From: Aminobacter carboxidus | Lineage (GTDB): Bacteria; Pseudomonadota; Alphaproteobacteria; Rhizobiales; Rhizobiaceae | Reading direction: 5' to 3' | Length of the DNA: 64,000 nt | Assembly: GCF_014863355.1 (NCBI RefSeq) | Contig: NZ_JACZEP010000019.1 | Location: 1-64,000, forward strand | Made by a program: the position numbers and the translations under genes | Notes under the pieces: model-generated | Databases searched by the model: none | What the model saw: only the letters and a program-made list of their open reading frames with translations | What the model was told of the DNA's origin: nothing | Shown here: piece by piece, positions 27,444 to 37,219 of the stretch | How positions within the stretch are numbered: position 1 is the first letter of the stretch | How the letters are laid out: each line of letters begins with the position of its first letter

Positions 27444-28640
27444 ATGAGCTCCTACCGCAACAGCGACGTGCCGCCCCCCATCATGCAGGGCTCGCCGCCC
27501 GCAATGCCTGTGCCGAAGACAGCCTGGGATATGCCGCCATGGAACCGCTGGGCGTTCCAGCATGTGCGCGAGATCGTGCCGACAGCGGAGGTGTGGCGCG
27601 GTGAAGGTCCGGTGCGTGCATTGCCACGCCTGGAGACGGATCTCGATGGGCTTGATGTCGTCGACAGCGAGGGCAAGCCGACGCCGCTTTCGGGCCTGCT
27701 CGACGAGACCTACACCGACGGCTTCCTCGTGCTCAAGGACGGCAAGATCGCCTATGAGCGCTACTTCAACGGCATGACGGCGCGCACGCTGCATCTGTCG
27801 CAATCGGTGGCGAAATCAGTGACGGGAACGGTGTTCGGCATCCTCGCCGGGCAAGGCATCGTCGACCCGAAGAAGCTTGTGACCGACTATCTGCCAGAAT
27901 TGGCAACGACCGGCTGGAAAGGTGGCACTGTCCAGCAGGTGCTCGACATGACCACCGGCGTGCGCTTCAGCGAAGCCTACACCGATCCTTATTCCGATAT
28001 CGGTCAGGTCGATGTCGCTTGTGGCTGGAAGCCGATCCCCTCCGGCACCGATCCCGGTTTCCAATGGCCGCGGCATATGTTCGAGCTGATCCAGCGCCTC
28101 AGCGAAACGACGCGGCCGCATGGCGCTGCCTTCGAGTACCGCTCGATCGAGACAGACGTGCTCGCTTTCATCATGGAACGCGCCACCGGCAAGCGGCTGC
28201 CGCAGCTGGTTTCGGAAGAGCTGTGGCAGAAGATCGGCGCCGAAGAGAGCGCCTGTTTCACCGTCGACAGCGCTGGCTACGCGGTGGCCGACGGCGGCTT
28301 CAACGCGACGCTGCGCGACTATGCCCGCTTCGGCCAGACGATCCTCGAAGACGGGGCCGGCATCGTGCCCGCCGATTGGATCGCCGACACGCGGAATGGC
28401 GTGCATGGCCCGAACTTCAGCACGTCGATGCCGGAGGCGAGCTACCGCAACCAGTTCTGGATCGAGGACCCGCGCTCGCGGGCGCTGATGTGCCGCGGCG
28501 TGTTCGGGCAACTGATCCATATCGACTTCGACGCCGCGATGGTGACGGTGAAGCTGTCGACCTGGCCCGACTTCACCTCGGTGCCCTATTCAGTGGCGAC
28601 CTTGAAGGCCGTGCACGCGATTTCAGCCGCACTCGCCTGA
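27444..28640 (+). CDS. SxxK serine hydrolase, beta-lactamase/NylB-like, first copy
   Basis: The 398-residue product has the serine hydrolase motif S121-V-A-K124 (LSQSVAKSVTG) and a Y232-R-S motif in the position of the YxN tyrosine. DGGFNATLRDYARFGQ near residue 285 is the third conserved block. This is the class C beta-lactamase fold, in the branch with 6-aminohexanoate-dimer hydrolase and carboxylesterases. No signal peptide is seen, so it is probably cytoplasmic. The context of a polyamine transporter and amidohydrolases suggests an amide substrate. A paralogue follows 28 bases later. Confidence 0.85.
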   Translation: MSSYRNSDVPPPIMQGSPPAMPVPKTAWDMPPWNRWAFQHVREIVPTAEVWRGEGPVRALPRLETDLDGLDVVDSEGKPTPLSGLLDETYTDGFLVLKDGKIAYERYFNGMTARTLHLSQSVAKSVTGTVFGILAGQGIVDPKKLVTDYLPELATTGWKGGTVQQVLDMTTGVRFSEAYTDPYSDIGQVDVACGWKPIPSGTDPGFQWPRHMFELIQRLSETTRPHGAAFEYRSIETDVLAFIMERATGKRLPQLVSEELWQKIGAEESACFTVDSAGYAVADGGFNATLRDYARFGQTILEDGAGIVPADWIADTRNGVHGPNFSTSMPEASYRNQFWIEDPRSRALMCRGVFGQLIHIDFDAAMVTVKLSTWPDFTSVPYSVATLKAVHAISAALA

Positions 28641-28668
28641 CCGGAACAACAAGCAGCAAGGACATATC

Positions 28669-29847
28669 ATGACGTCATCAACCGCCTTCGAGCAGGCATT
28701 CGGTTTTGCGCGCACGGATGTGACGCTCGGCAACTGGCGCGAACAGCCGTTCAACCGCTGGGCGTTCCAGAATATCGGCGAGATGGTGCGCAGCGCGCGG
28801 ATCCCTGCCGGCGAGGGCAAGGTCGAGCGCGCGCCGGTCGAGCTCGGAGGGCTTCTGGCTGAAACCGTTGCGATCAATGGCCGAAGCGAGACCGTGGCTG
28901 GTTTCCTCGAGCGCTCATCGACGGATGCGTTCGCGGTGATGAAGAAGGGGCGCTTCATCGGCGACTGGTTCGCGCCGACGATGCCGCCCGAAGCGCGGCA
29001 CGTCATTTTCTCGATCTCGAAGTCGCTGACGGCGATCCTTGCCGGCGCGCTGGAAGGCGAGGGCAAGCTCGATCCAAATGCACCGGTGACTGATTACGTG
29101 CCGGAGGCCAAAGGCTCGGTCTATGCCAATGCCACCGTGCGGCACGTGCTCGACATGACCGTCAGCCTCGATTTCGATGAGGCCTATCTCGATCCCGAAA
29201 GCGCGTTTGCGCGCTATCGCCGCGCCACGATGTGGAACCCGGGCGGCGGGTCGGAGACGCTGCGCGAGTTCCTCGTTTCGCTGCATCAGCTGGACGAGCC
29301 GCATGGCCGGACCTTCCGCTACCGTTCGCCCAATTCCGACCTGCTTGGCATCGTCGTCGAGCGCGCCTCGGGACAGCGTTATGCCGACCTGATGTCGGAC
29401 AAGCTGTGGCGGCCGCTGGGTGCGGTGCGCGACGGCTTTGTCAGCGTCGACGCGGAAGGCTCTGCGCGCGCCGCCGGTGGCGTGTCGGTGGCGGTGCGCG
29501 ATCTTGCCCGCGTCGGCGAAATGATGCGCCAGGGGGGTGCCGCCGAAGGTGGGCGGATCGTGCCGCAGGTCTGGGTCGAGGACACCATCCATGGCGGCGA
29601 TGCCGAAGTGTGGCAGCGTGGCACGATGACCAACCTGTTTGCCCATGGGCGCTATCGCAACAAATGGTACCAGAGCGCCAATGCGAGCGGCGCCTATTGC
29701 GGCATCGGCATCCACGGCCAATGGCTCTATGTCGACCCCAAGGCCGAGCTGGTCATCTCCAAGATGTCGTCGCAGGCGCTGCCGGTGGACGATCCGCTCG
29801 ACCTCGACAATGTCGCGTTTTTCGAGGCGATCTGCGCAAGGGTTTGA
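28669..29847 (+). CDS. SxxK serine hydrolase, beta-lactamase/NylB-like, second copy
   Basis: The 392-residue product is a paralogue of the preceding gene with the same layout: FNRWAFQNIGEMVRSA near the start, S115-I-S-K118 (IFSISKSLTA), Y218-R-S and AAGGVSVAVRDLARVGEMM. No signal peptide is seen. It has its own ribosome site (AAGGA). The duplication with clear divergence points to different acyl-amine substrates. The gene ends convergent to gbpR. Confidence 0.85.
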   Translation: MTSSTAFEQAFGFARTDVTLGNWREQPFNRWAFQNIGEMVRSARIPAGEGKVERAPVELGGLLAETVAINGRSETVAGFLERSSTDAFAVMKKGRFIGDWFAPTMPPEARHVIFSISKSLTAILAGALEGEGKLDPNAPVTDYVPEAKGSVYANATVRHVLDMTVSLDFDEAYLDPESAFARYRRATMWNPGGGSETLREFLVSLHQLDEPHGRTFRYRSPNSDLLGIVVERASGQRYADLMSDKLWRPLGAVRDGFVSVDAEGSARAAGGVSVAVRDLARVGEMMRQGGAAEGGRIVPQVWVEDTIHGGDAEVWQRGTMTNLFAHGRYRNKWYQSANASGAYCGIGIHGQWLYVDPKAELVISKMSSQALPVDDPLDLDNVAFFEAICARV

Positions 29848-29893
29848 GGATGCCTGGCTTTTGATCGAATAACCTCTCTCCGTCACGGCGTTG

Positions 29894-30880
29894 CTACGCG
29901 ATTTCGCGCAGGATGTGGTCGTGCAGCAGCTGTGCCGTCGGTGACAGCGTGCGCCCGCGCACCGTGATCAGGCTGTAGGGCTGGACGTTGATGTCAAAGG
30001 CGATCGGCAGGATCTCGATCGCGCCGGCCAGCCCGCTCTCGCTGTTGACGAATTTGGCGACGTCGATGGCGATGGGGGCAATGGCATCGGACTGCGCGAC
30101 CATCACCAGCGTCAGCAACAGCGAGCTGGTGTTGAGGATGCGGTCGGGCATGCGAACGTTGCGGCTCATGAAGATGCCTTGCACCGTCTGGCGCAGCAGC
30201 GAGCCGCCAGGCTGGAACACCCAGTCGAATTCGGCGAGACGCTCGAGCGCGATGGTGCCGGACCCGGCCAGCGGATGGCCGCGGCGGACGATGAGGCAGG
30301 CTTTTTCGATGCCGATGATGCGGCTTTCAAACAGCCGCGGGTCGAGATCGTCGGGCACGCGGGCGACGATGAAATCGTGGCGTGACGCCAGCAATTCGCG
30401 TGCCAGCACGGCACTGGTCTCGATCTGGACGCTTATTTCGATGCGCGGGTAGCGCTCGCGGATCTTGCGGATGGCGGGCACGGCGAGCTCGATCGCAGGG
30501 GCGGTGACGGCACCCATCGCAACCGAGCCGCCCTTGCCGGATTTGAGATCCGAAATCTCGCGGTCGACCTGCTGCATCTCGAGCAGGATGGCGCGGCCGC
30601 GGCGAGCGAGGGCCGCGCCATAAGGCGTCAGCCGGATGCCGCGCGGCAGCCTTTCGCAGATCTGCACGCCGAGGATATCCTCGATCTCGGAGATCATGCG
30701 CGATGCGGCGGGCTGGGAGATGTTCATCACCTGGGCTGCGGCGCTGATCTGGCCATGATCCTCGAGCGCCACCACCATGCGCATGTGGCGCAGCTTGAGG
30801 CCGCTGCGCAGCAGGGTCTCGTTGTCGCTGATACGCACGCTGGAGCCGGTTATGCGAGCGTCATTCTGGATGTCGACCAT
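29894..30880 (-). CDS. gbpR: LysR-family regulator, GbpR type
   Basis: The 328-residue product (ATG 30880, GGGAGG nine bases upstream) has a LysR helix-turn-helix near residues 25-70 (LEDHGQISAAAQVMNISQPA) and a LysR substrate domain. In Agrobacterium GbpR lies next to chvE and controls it in response to sugars. Here it is divergent from chvE, with an 8-4-8 palindrome between them. The GbpR name rests on this context plus general similarity. Confidence 0.8.
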   Translation of the reverse strand: MVDIQNDARITGSSVRISDNETLLRSGLKLRHMRMVVALEDHGQISAAAQVMNISQPAASRMISEIEDILGVQICERLPRGIRLTPYGAALARRGRAILLEMQQVDREISDLKSGKGGSVAMGAVTAPAIELAVPAIRKIRERYPRIEISVQIETSAVLARELLASRHDFIVARVPDDLDPRLFESRIIGIEKACLIVRRGHPLAGSGTIALERLAEFDWVFQPGGSLLRQTVQGIFMSRNVRMPDRILNTSSLLLTLVMVAQSDAIAPIAIDVAKFVNSESGLAGAIEILPIAFDINVQPYSLITVRGRTLSPTAQLLHDHILREIA

Positions 30881-30929
30881 AGCACCATGCCTCCCGTGCC
30901 GGCCGGTCACCCCGGCCAGACAGAGAAAA

Positions 30930-30949
30930 GCATATCAGAAATGATATGC
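30930..30949. promoter_or_regulatory. palindrome between gbpR and chvE
   Basis: GCATATCA-gaaa-TGATATGC is a perfect 8-bp inverted repeat with a 4-base centre, 50 bases upstream of gbpR and about 230 upstream of chvE. Position and symmetry suit a LysR-type (GbpR) autoregulatory site. The remaining 227 bases to chvE hold a TTGACT hexamer at 30969 but no clear -10. Confidence 0.55.
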
Positions 30950-31176
30950 CATGGAGCTGAATTTGCATTTGACTGTTATGTCACTCTCCCTGAGGTTGAG
31001 GGTCGTCGCGAGTTCGATGTCAGCCAGCCCGACGCTGGCGCATCGAGCGGAGGAAACGCAGGGCTCGCGGCCTTTTGGGAGAAAGTCACAGAATTTGGCT
31101 TAGCCGCGCCGTTCATGGCGGGGCCACGCGCGAGCGCTTGCGTCCGCGCGCCGGCACTTCACAAGGGAGAGAGAAG

Positions 31177-32244
31177 GTGAAGATCATCAAGACGTTCGTA
31201 GCCGCCCTGGCGGTTGGCCTATCGGCCATGACCTTTGCGGCCCAGGCCCAGGACAAGGGCCTGGTTGGCATCGCCATGCCGAACAAGTCCTCGCTGCGCT
31301 GGATCGCAGATGGCGACGCGCTCAAGGCGGCACTGGAATCCAAGGGCTACACCGTCGACATGCAGTATGCCGAAGACGATATCCCCAACCAGCTCGCCCA
31401 GATCGAGAACCTTGTGACCAAGGACGCCAAGGCGCTGATCATCGCATCGATCGACGGGACGACGCTTTCGGCGGTGCTGCAGCAGGCAGCCGACAAGGGC
31501 GTCAAGGTCATCGCCTATGACCGCCTGATCCGCGAGAGCGGCAATGTCGACTATTACACCACCTTCGACAACTTCAAGGTTGGCGTGCTGCAGGCCGAGT
31601 CGCTGCTCAAGGGCCTCGGCTATCCCGAAAAGCCCGGTCCGTTCAACGTCGAGCTGTTCGGCGGTTCGCCCGACGACAACAACGCCTTCTTCTTCTACGA
31701 CGGCGCCATGTCGGTGCTGCAGCCGCTGATCGACAAGGGCACGCTGGTCGTCAAGTCGGGCCAGATGGGCATGGAAAAGGTTGGCACGCTGCGCTGGGAT
31801 GCGGCGGTGGCGCAGGCCCGCATGGACAACATCCTGTCGGCCAACTACTCGGACGGCAGCCGCGTCGACGCGGTGCTGGCGCCCTATGACGGCCTGTCGC
31901 GCGGCATCATCTCGTCGCTCCGCGGCGTTGGCTACGGCACTGCCGAACAGCCATGGCCGATCATCTCGGGCCAGGATGCCGAAGTACCTTCGGTCAAGGC
32001 GATCATCGCCGGCGAACAGTATTCGACGGTGTTCAAGGACACCCGCGAACTGGCCAAGGTGACGGCAAATCTCGTCGATGCCGTGCTTGCTGGCGGCAAG
32101 CCGGAGATCAACGACGAAAAGACCTACAACAACGGTGTCAAGATCGTTCCGTCCTACCTGCTGGTCCCGGTTTCGGTCGACAAGTCCAACTACGAGCAGA
32201 TCGTGGTCGGCTCCGGCTACATCAAGGCGGAAGAGCTGAAGTAA
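31177..32244 (+). CDS. chvE: ChvE-type periplasmic sugar-binding protein
   Basis: The 355-residue product starts at GTG 31177; a GGGAGAG ribosome site lies upstream and the longer frame has no signal. The signal peptide is [24 protein letters not shown]-like with V at position 1. Mature blocks include [37 protein letters not shown] and [21 protein letters not shown]. ChvE binds galactose, arabinose and other aldoses for uptake and chemotaxis and, in Agrobacterium, for virulence sensing. It heads the ggu operon. Confidence 0.92.
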   Translation: MKIIKTFVAALAVGLSAMTFAAQAQDKGLVGIAMPNKSSLRWIADGDALKAALESKGYTVDMQYAEDDIPNQLAQIENLVTKDAKALIIASIDGTTLSAVLQQAADKGVKVIAYDRLIRESGNVDYYTTFDNFKVGVLQAESLLKGLGYPEKPGPFNVELFGGSPDDNNAFFFYDGAMSVLQPLIDKGTLVVKSGQMGMEKVGTLRWDAAVAQARMDNILSANYSDGSRVDAVLAPYDGLSRGIISSLRGVGYGTAEQPWPIISGQDAEVPSVKAIIAGEQYSTVFKDTRELAKVTANLVDAVLAGGKPEINDEKTYNNGVKIVPSYLLVPVSVDKSNYEQIVVGSGYIKAEELK

Positions 32245-32271
32245 CTCAACGCGCCCTCTCGGACCTCACCC

Positions 32272-32295
32272 CTTCTCCCGCGACAGCGGGGGAAG
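32272..32295. repeat. degenerate rhizobial palindromic repeat
   Basis: CTTCTCCCGC and GCGGGGGAAG form a 10-bp stem with one mismatch and a 4-base loop, in the 242-base gap after chvE. It resembles the element at 18575-18600. Such a hairpin after a binding-protein gene would favour high chvE mRNA relative to gguA. Confidence 0.6.
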
Positions 32296-32486
32296 TGGCA
32301 GGGTCCAAGCACAGGCGTTTTCTTCTCTCCAGAAGTGCGGCAGACTGCGATGTCTGTTGTATCAGAGCGCCGCGCGCCCGAACGACGCACATGACCGCTC
32401 TAGCACTTTGAATTTGCACGTCTTGCCACCGCCAAGTGACGTCACTTAGCTGCAAGATGCGCGGCCATGCTGGATCGAGAGCTCGA

Positions 32487-34028
32487 ATGACGAACAGCAC
32501 CATTCTGGAAATGCGCGGCATCACCAAGACGTTTCCCGGCGTCAAGGCGCTGGAACAGGTCAATCTGCAGGTCAAGCGCGGCGAAATCCACGCCATCTGC
32601 GGCGAGAATGGCGCAGGCAAGTCGACGCTGATGAAGGTGCTCTCCGGCGTCTACCCTTTCGGCAGCTACGAGGGCGAGGTCGAATACGAGGGCAAGGAGT
32701 GCCGCTTCAATGGCATTCACGACTCCGAAAAGCTCGGCATCGTCATCATCCACCAGGAACTGGCGCTGGTGCCGCTGTTGTCGATCGCCGAGAACATCTT
32801 CCTCGGCAATGAGCAGGCAAGCCGCGGCATCATCAACTGGGACAAGGTGCAGCGCCGTGCCGGCGAGTTGCTGAAGAAGGTCGGCCTGAAGGAGGCCCCC
32901 GACACGCTGATCACCAACATCGGCACCGGCAAGCAGCAACTGGTTGAAATCGCCAAGGCGCTGGCCAAGGACGTCAAGCTGCTCATTCTCGATGAGCCGA
33001 CAGCCTCGCTGTCGGAAAAAGACAGCCATGCGCTTCTCGACCTGCTGCTTGAGTTCAAGACGCAAGGCATCACCTCGATCATGATTTCGCACAAGCTAAA
33101 CGAGATCAAACGGATCGCCGACCAGATCACCGTCATTCGCGACGGCAAGTCGATCGAGACGATGGACAAGGCGGATATCACCGAAGACCGCATCGTTACC
33201 TCGATGGTCGGTCGCGCCTTGGAAAACCGCTACCCGTCGCGCACGCCGAAAATTGGCGAAACCATCTTCGAGTTGAAGAACTGGTCGGTCTATCACCCGC
33301 TTAACCTCGAACGGCAGGTCATCAAGAACGTCAATCTGTCGGTGCGCAAAGGCGAGGTGGTCGGCATTGCCGGGCTGATGGGAGCAGGGCGCACGGAACT
33401 GGCGATGAGCGTCTTTGGCCGCACCTATGGCGCCAAGATTTCCGGCGAGGTTTTCCTGCATGGCAAGCCGTCTGACACCAGCAATGTCGGCAAGGCCGTT
33501 GCTGCCGGGCTCGCTTACGCCACCGAGGACCGCAAGGTCTACGGCCTCAATCTGATCGACCACATCAAGCACAATGTGACGATCGCCAACCTGCCCGGCA
33601 TTTCGTCGAAGTCAGGCGTCATCGACGACAACTGCGAGGTCAAGGCGGCCAACGAATATCGCAAGAAGACCAACATCCGTTCGTCCAGCATCTATCAGAT
33701 CACCGGCAACCTTTCAGGCGGCAATCAGCAGAAGGTGGTGCTGTCGAAGTGGTTGTTTGCCAACCCCGACGTGCTGATCCTCGACGAGCCGACACGCGGC
33801 ATCGATGTCGGGGCTAAGTACGAGATCTACACGATCATCAACAAGCTCGCGGAGGAGGGCAAAGGCATCCTGATGATCTCTTCGGAAATGCCTGAGCTGC
33901 TCGGCATCTGCGACCGCATCTACGTGCTGAACGAGGGTCGCATCGTCGGCGAACTCTCAGGCGAGGAAGCATCACAGGAAAAGATCATGCGGGCGATCGT
34001 CCGCGGCGAAGAGAAGGTAGCGTCATGA
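32487..34028 (+). CDS. gguA: sugar ABC transporter ATPase GguA
   Basis: The 513-residue product is a double-domain sugar ATPase. The first Walker A reads GENGAGKST and the signature is [15 protein letters not shown]. The second domain has [12 protein letters not shown] and [15 protein letters not shown]. The start is ATG 32487 ([16 protein letters not shown]). It ends in a 4-base overlap with gguB. GguA works with ChvE and GguB for aldose import in Agrobacterium. Confidence 0.92.
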   Translation: MTNSTILEMRGITKTFPGVKALEQVNLQVKRGEIHAICGENGAGKSTLMKVLSGVYPFGSYEGEVEYEGKECRFNGIHDSEKLGIVIIHQELALVPLLSIAENIFLGNEQASRGIINWDKVQRRAGELLKKVGLKEAPDTLITNIGTGKQQLVEIAKALAKDVKLLILDEPTASLSEKDSHALLDLLLEFKTQGITSIMISHKLNEIKRIADQITVIRDGKSIETMDKADITEDRIVTSMVGRALENRYPSRTPKIGETIFELKNWSVYHPLNLERQVIKNVNLSVRKGEVVGIAGLMGAGRTELAMSVFGRTYGAKISGEVFLHGKPSDTSNVGKAVAAGLAYATEDRKVYGLNLIDHIKHNVTIANLPGISSKSGVIDDNCEVKAANEYRKKTNIRSSSIYQITGNLSGGNQQKVVLSKWLFANPDVLILDEPTRGIDVGAKYEIYTIINKLAEEGKGILMISSEMPELLGICDRIYVLNEGRIVGELSGEEASQEKIMRAIVRGEEKVAS

Positions 34029-35281
34029 GCACCGAAACCGCACCGCCCGTCGTCAACGCCGCCAAGGCCTCGATGCAAGGTGCCATGAAGGAAAACTTGC
34101 GCGAATACGGCCTGGTTTTGGCGCTCGTCATCATCATGGTCTTCTTCCAGGTGATGACCAACGGCATCCTGTTCTTGCCGGTCAACCTCACCAATGTCGT
34201 TCTCCAGAATTCCTACATCATCGTCATGGCGCTCGGCATGCTGCTGGTCATCGTGGCCGGCCACATCGATCTGTCGGTTGGCGCAGTGGCGGGTTTCATT
34301 GGAGCGGTGGCAGCACTGCTCATGGTCGACTACGGCGTCAATCCGTTGCTTGCCGGCCTGTTGTGCATCGCGTTGGGTGCCGCCATCGGCGGCGTGCAAG
34401 GCTATTTCATCGCCTATATGAAAATCCCGTCCTTCATCGTCACCCTGGCGGGCATGCTGGTGTTCAAGGGGCTATTGCTCAACGTTCTCAGCGGCCGTTC
34501 GGTCGGCCCGTTTCCGCCGGTGTTCCAGCTGCTCAGCGCCGGCTTCATTCCCGACTTCCTGGGACCGGTGACCCTTGTGGCGCCAAGGCTCAACGCAGCC
34601 GGCGGACCGACGCCGGGAACGGGCATCGTGCTGCATTCGACAACGATGCTGATCGGCATCCTGATCGTTGCGGCGATGCTCTACTTCGCCTTGAAGAGCC
34701 GCCGGAACCGCGAAGAGCACGGTTATGCCGCCGAGCCGTTCTCGTTCTTTGTCGTCAAGAACCTCGTCTTGTCGGGGATTATCCTGTTTTTGATGTACAA
34801 GTTCGCCTCGTTCAAGGGCTTGCCCAACGTCCTTGTCGTCATGGGGATACTGATCGCCTTGTTCGTCTTCGTGACCAAGCGCATGACGTTCGGCCGGCGC
34901 ATCTATGCCATGGGCGGCAATGAGAAGGCGGCCAAGCTGTCGGGCATCCAGACCGAAAGGCTGACATTCTACATCTTCGTCATCATGGGCATGCTGGCGG
35001 CCCTTGCTGGCCTGATCTATTCCGCGCGCCTCAATATGGCGACACCCAAGGCGGGTGCGGGGCTTGAACTCGACGTCATCGCCGCGGTGTTTGTTGGCGG
35101 GGCGTCCGCACTCGGCGGTGTCGGCCAGGTTGCCGGCGCGGTCATCGGCGCCTTCATCATGGGTGTCATGAACAACGGCATGGGGGTGATGGGCATCAAC
35201 ATCGACTGGCAGCAGGTGATCAAGGGCCTGGTGCTGCTCGGCGCTGTCGCCTTCGATCTCTACAACAAGAAGAAGGCCTAG
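34025..35281 (+). CDS. gguB: sugar ABC transporter permease GguB
   Basis: The 418-residue integral membrane permease of the ribose/xylose class has about ten hydrophobic segments. The motif [18 protein letters not shown] near residues 77-95 and the C-terminal [21 protein letters not shown] are typical. It is longer than RbsC (about 320) because of a cytoplasmic insert near residues 190-250, as is usual for the GguB/MmsB group. Confidence 0.92.
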   Translation: MSTETAPPVVNAAKASMQGAMKENLREYGLVLALVIIMVFFQVMTNGILFLPVNLTNVVLQNSYIIVMALGMLLVIVAGHIDLSVGAVAGFIGAVAALLMVDYGVNPLLAGLLCIALGAAIGGVQGYFIAYMKIPSFIVTLAGMLVFKGLLLNVLSGRSVGPFPPVFQLLSAGFIPDFLGPVTLVAPRLNAAGGPTPGTGIVLHSTTMLIGILIVAAMLYFALKSRRNREEHGYAAEPFSFFVVKNLVLSGIILFLMYKFASFKGLPNVLVVMGILIALFVFVTKRMTFGRRIYAMGGNEKAAKLSGIQTERLTFYIFVIMGMLAALAGLIYSARLNMATPKAGAGLELDVIAAVFVGGASALGGVGQVAGAVIGAFIMGVMNNGMGVMGINIDWQQVIKGLVLLGAVAFDLYNKKKA

Positions 35282-35438
35282 GCCGCAAGGAGAGCGCGGC
35301 CGACTGCGGCGCCTGGAGGAGCGGGCCTCGCAATCTCGAAAGAAACGTAATCAGGCGTGCGGCGTCGAGGCGTTGCGCGACGGGGAGGTTTTGCCGATCG
35401 CCGCAAGCCGGCTGGGGCGAACCGAAAGGAGTGCAGGA

Positions 35439-36434
35439 ATGTTGATGTCCCAGATCATCTCCACCGACGGCAAGAGCCGGGTGGCCGTGCGAGAAGGCGG
35501 TACGGCGCGGCTGGTCAACGACGCCAAGTCGATCTACGCGCTGGCATTGGAGGCGGTGCGCGCCGGGACCACGCTTGCCACCGTCGTCTCGGACCGCGGC
35601 CTTGGCGAGGCCGTCGATCTCGAAGCGGCCATACGCGCTGGGCAGGTGCTGTCGCCGGTCAGGCATCCCGACCCCGCACATCTGCATCTCACCGGCACCG
35701 GGCTTACCCATCTCGGCTCGGCGGCGACACGCGACAGCATGCACAAGAAGCTCGACGCGGAGGGCGAGCAGGCGCTGACGGATTCCATGAAGATGTTCCG
35801 AATGGGCCTTGAAGGCGGCAAGCCGGGGCGCGGGCAGGCAGGCGTGCAGCCGGAATGGTTCTACAAGGGCAACGGCAATATGGTCGTAGATCCCGGCAAG
35901 GCGCTGGTGTCGCCGCACTTCGCGCTCGATGCCGGCGAAGAGCCGGAGATCGCCGGCATCTACCTTGTCGGCGACGACGGCACGCCCTACCGCATCGGCT
36001 TTGCGCTTGCCAACGAGTTTTCCGACCACGTCACCGAGCGCATCAACTATCTCTACCTTGCCCATTCCAAGCTGCGGAATGCCGCCTTCGGTCCGGAGAT
36101 CCTCGTCGGCGACCTACCCGCTGATGTCAGGGGCACGTCGCGTATCGTCCGCGCCGGCAAGACGATCTGGGAAAAGCCGTTCCTGTCGGGCGAGGCCAAC
36201 ATGTCCCACTCGATCGCCAATCTCGAGCACCATCATTTCAAGTATGGTGTGTTCCGCCAGCCGGGCGACGTACATGTGCACATGTTCGGCACCGCGACGC
36301 TGTCCTTCGCCGATGGCGTGAAAGCCGAGCCGGGCGACGTGTTCGAGATCGAGGCGGCGGCGTTCGGGCTGCCATTGCGCAATTCGCTCAAGCTGGCGCG
36401 GGCGACCGCACCTGTTGCCGTGCGAACTCTCTAG
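35439..36434 (+). CDS. gguC: GguC family protein (FAH-like fold)
   Basis: The 331-residue product has a fumarylacetoacetate-hydrolase-like C-terminal half. The GguC/AraD1 group includes dehydratases of 2-keto-3-deoxy sugar acids, such as L-2-keto-3-deoxyarabonate, so this may process oxidised pentose or galactose. Visible blocks are TGTGLTHLGSAATRDSMHKK, YLVGDDGTPYRIGFALANEF and FGTATLSFADGVKAEPGDVF. The start is ATG 35439, with AAGGAG seven bases upstream. It is 8 bases before the SDR gene. Confidence 0.87.
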   Translation: MLMSQIISTDGKSRVAVREGGTARLVNDAKSIYALALEAVRAGTTLATVVSDRGLGEAVDLEAAIRAGQVLSPVRHPDPAHLHLTGTGLTHLGSAATRDSMHKKLDAEGEQALTDSMKMFRMGLEGGKPGRGQAGVQPEWFYKGNGNMVVDPGKALVSPHFALDAGEEPEIAGIYLVGDDGTPYRIGFALANEFSDHVTERINYLYLAHSKLRNAAFGPEILVGDLPADVRGTSRIVRAGKTIWEKPFLSGEANMSHSIANLEHHHFKYGVFRQPGDVHVHMFGTATLSFADGVKAEPGDVFEIEAAAFGLPLRNSLKLARATAPVAVRTL

Positions 36435-36442
36435 GGATCCAA

Positions 36443-37216
36443 ATGATGACCATCGAGATCATGGGGCGTTATCCGAGCCTGGCCGGCCGGCGGGTGCTGG
36501 TTTCAGGCGGAGCGTCCGGGATCGGCGAAGCGTTGGTGCGGAACTTCGCCGCGCAAGGCGCCAAGGTCGGCTTCATCGACCTCGCCGAGATGGAAGGCAA
36601 TGCGCTTGCCGATGAGCTGACCGCCACAGGCGCGACAGTGGCGTTCCGCTGCTGCGACATCACCGACATCGAGGCCTATCGCAAGGCGATTTCAGCGATC
36701 GAGGCGCTGCACGGTCCGACGCTGGCGCTGGTCAACAATGCCGCCAACGACATCAGGCACGACTGGCGCGAGGTCACGCCTGACTATTTCGATGCCCGCG
36801 TCGCGGTGAACCTGCGGCACGCGTTCTTCGCCATCCAGGCGGTGGTACCCGGCATGATCGCCGCCGGCGAGGGCGCGATCGTCAATCTGGGCTCGATCGG
36901 CTGGATGAAGGCATCAGGCGGTTATCCCATCTATGCCGCGTCCAAGGCGGCGGTGCACGGCATGACGCGTTCCTTCGCCCGCGACCTCGGCAAGCATGGC
37001 ATCCGGGTCAACACGCTGGTCCCGGGCTGGGTGATGACCAAACGCCAGATCGACCTTTGGGTCGACGATGCGGCGAATGCCGAGATCGACAAGGCCCAGT
37101 GCCTGGCCGGGCGTGTCTTGCCCGACGACATCGCGCGCATGGCGCTGTTCCTCGCCGCCGACGATTCAAGGATGTGTACGGCACAGAATTTCGTCGTCGA
37201 CGGCGGCTGGGTCTAG
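36443..37216 (+). CDS. SDR-family sugar dehydrogenase
   Basis: The 257-residue short-chain dehydrogenase has the dinucleotide motif SGGASGIGEALV near residue 20, NNAAND at about 95-100, a catalytic Ser in NLGSIGWMKAS and the Y-x-x-x-K motif in PIYAASKAAVHG. The C-terminal SRMCTAQNFVVDGGWV is typical. As part of the chvE-ggu operon it probably oxidises an aldose such as galactose or arabinose at C1. GguC would then act on the dehydrated acid. The exact sugar is inferred. Confidence 0.8.
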   Translation: MMTIEIMGRYPSLAGRRVLVSGGASGIGEALVRNFAAQGAKVGFIDLAEMEGNALADELTATGATVAFRCCDITDIEAYRKAISAIEALHGPTLALVNNAANDIRHDWREVTPDYFDARVAVNLRHAFFAIQAVVPGMIAAGEGAIVNLGSIGWMKASGGYPIYAASKAAVHGMTRSFARDLGKHGIRVNTLVPGWVMTKRQIDLWVDDAANAEIDKAQCLAGRVLPDDIARMALFLAADDSRMCTAQNFVVDGGWV

Positions 37217-37219
37217 CAG

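Noticed and set aside
35282-35438. Small gene or riboswitch between gguB and gguC
   Set aside because: The 157-base gap has no supported frame with a ribosome site and no recognisable aptamer fold.
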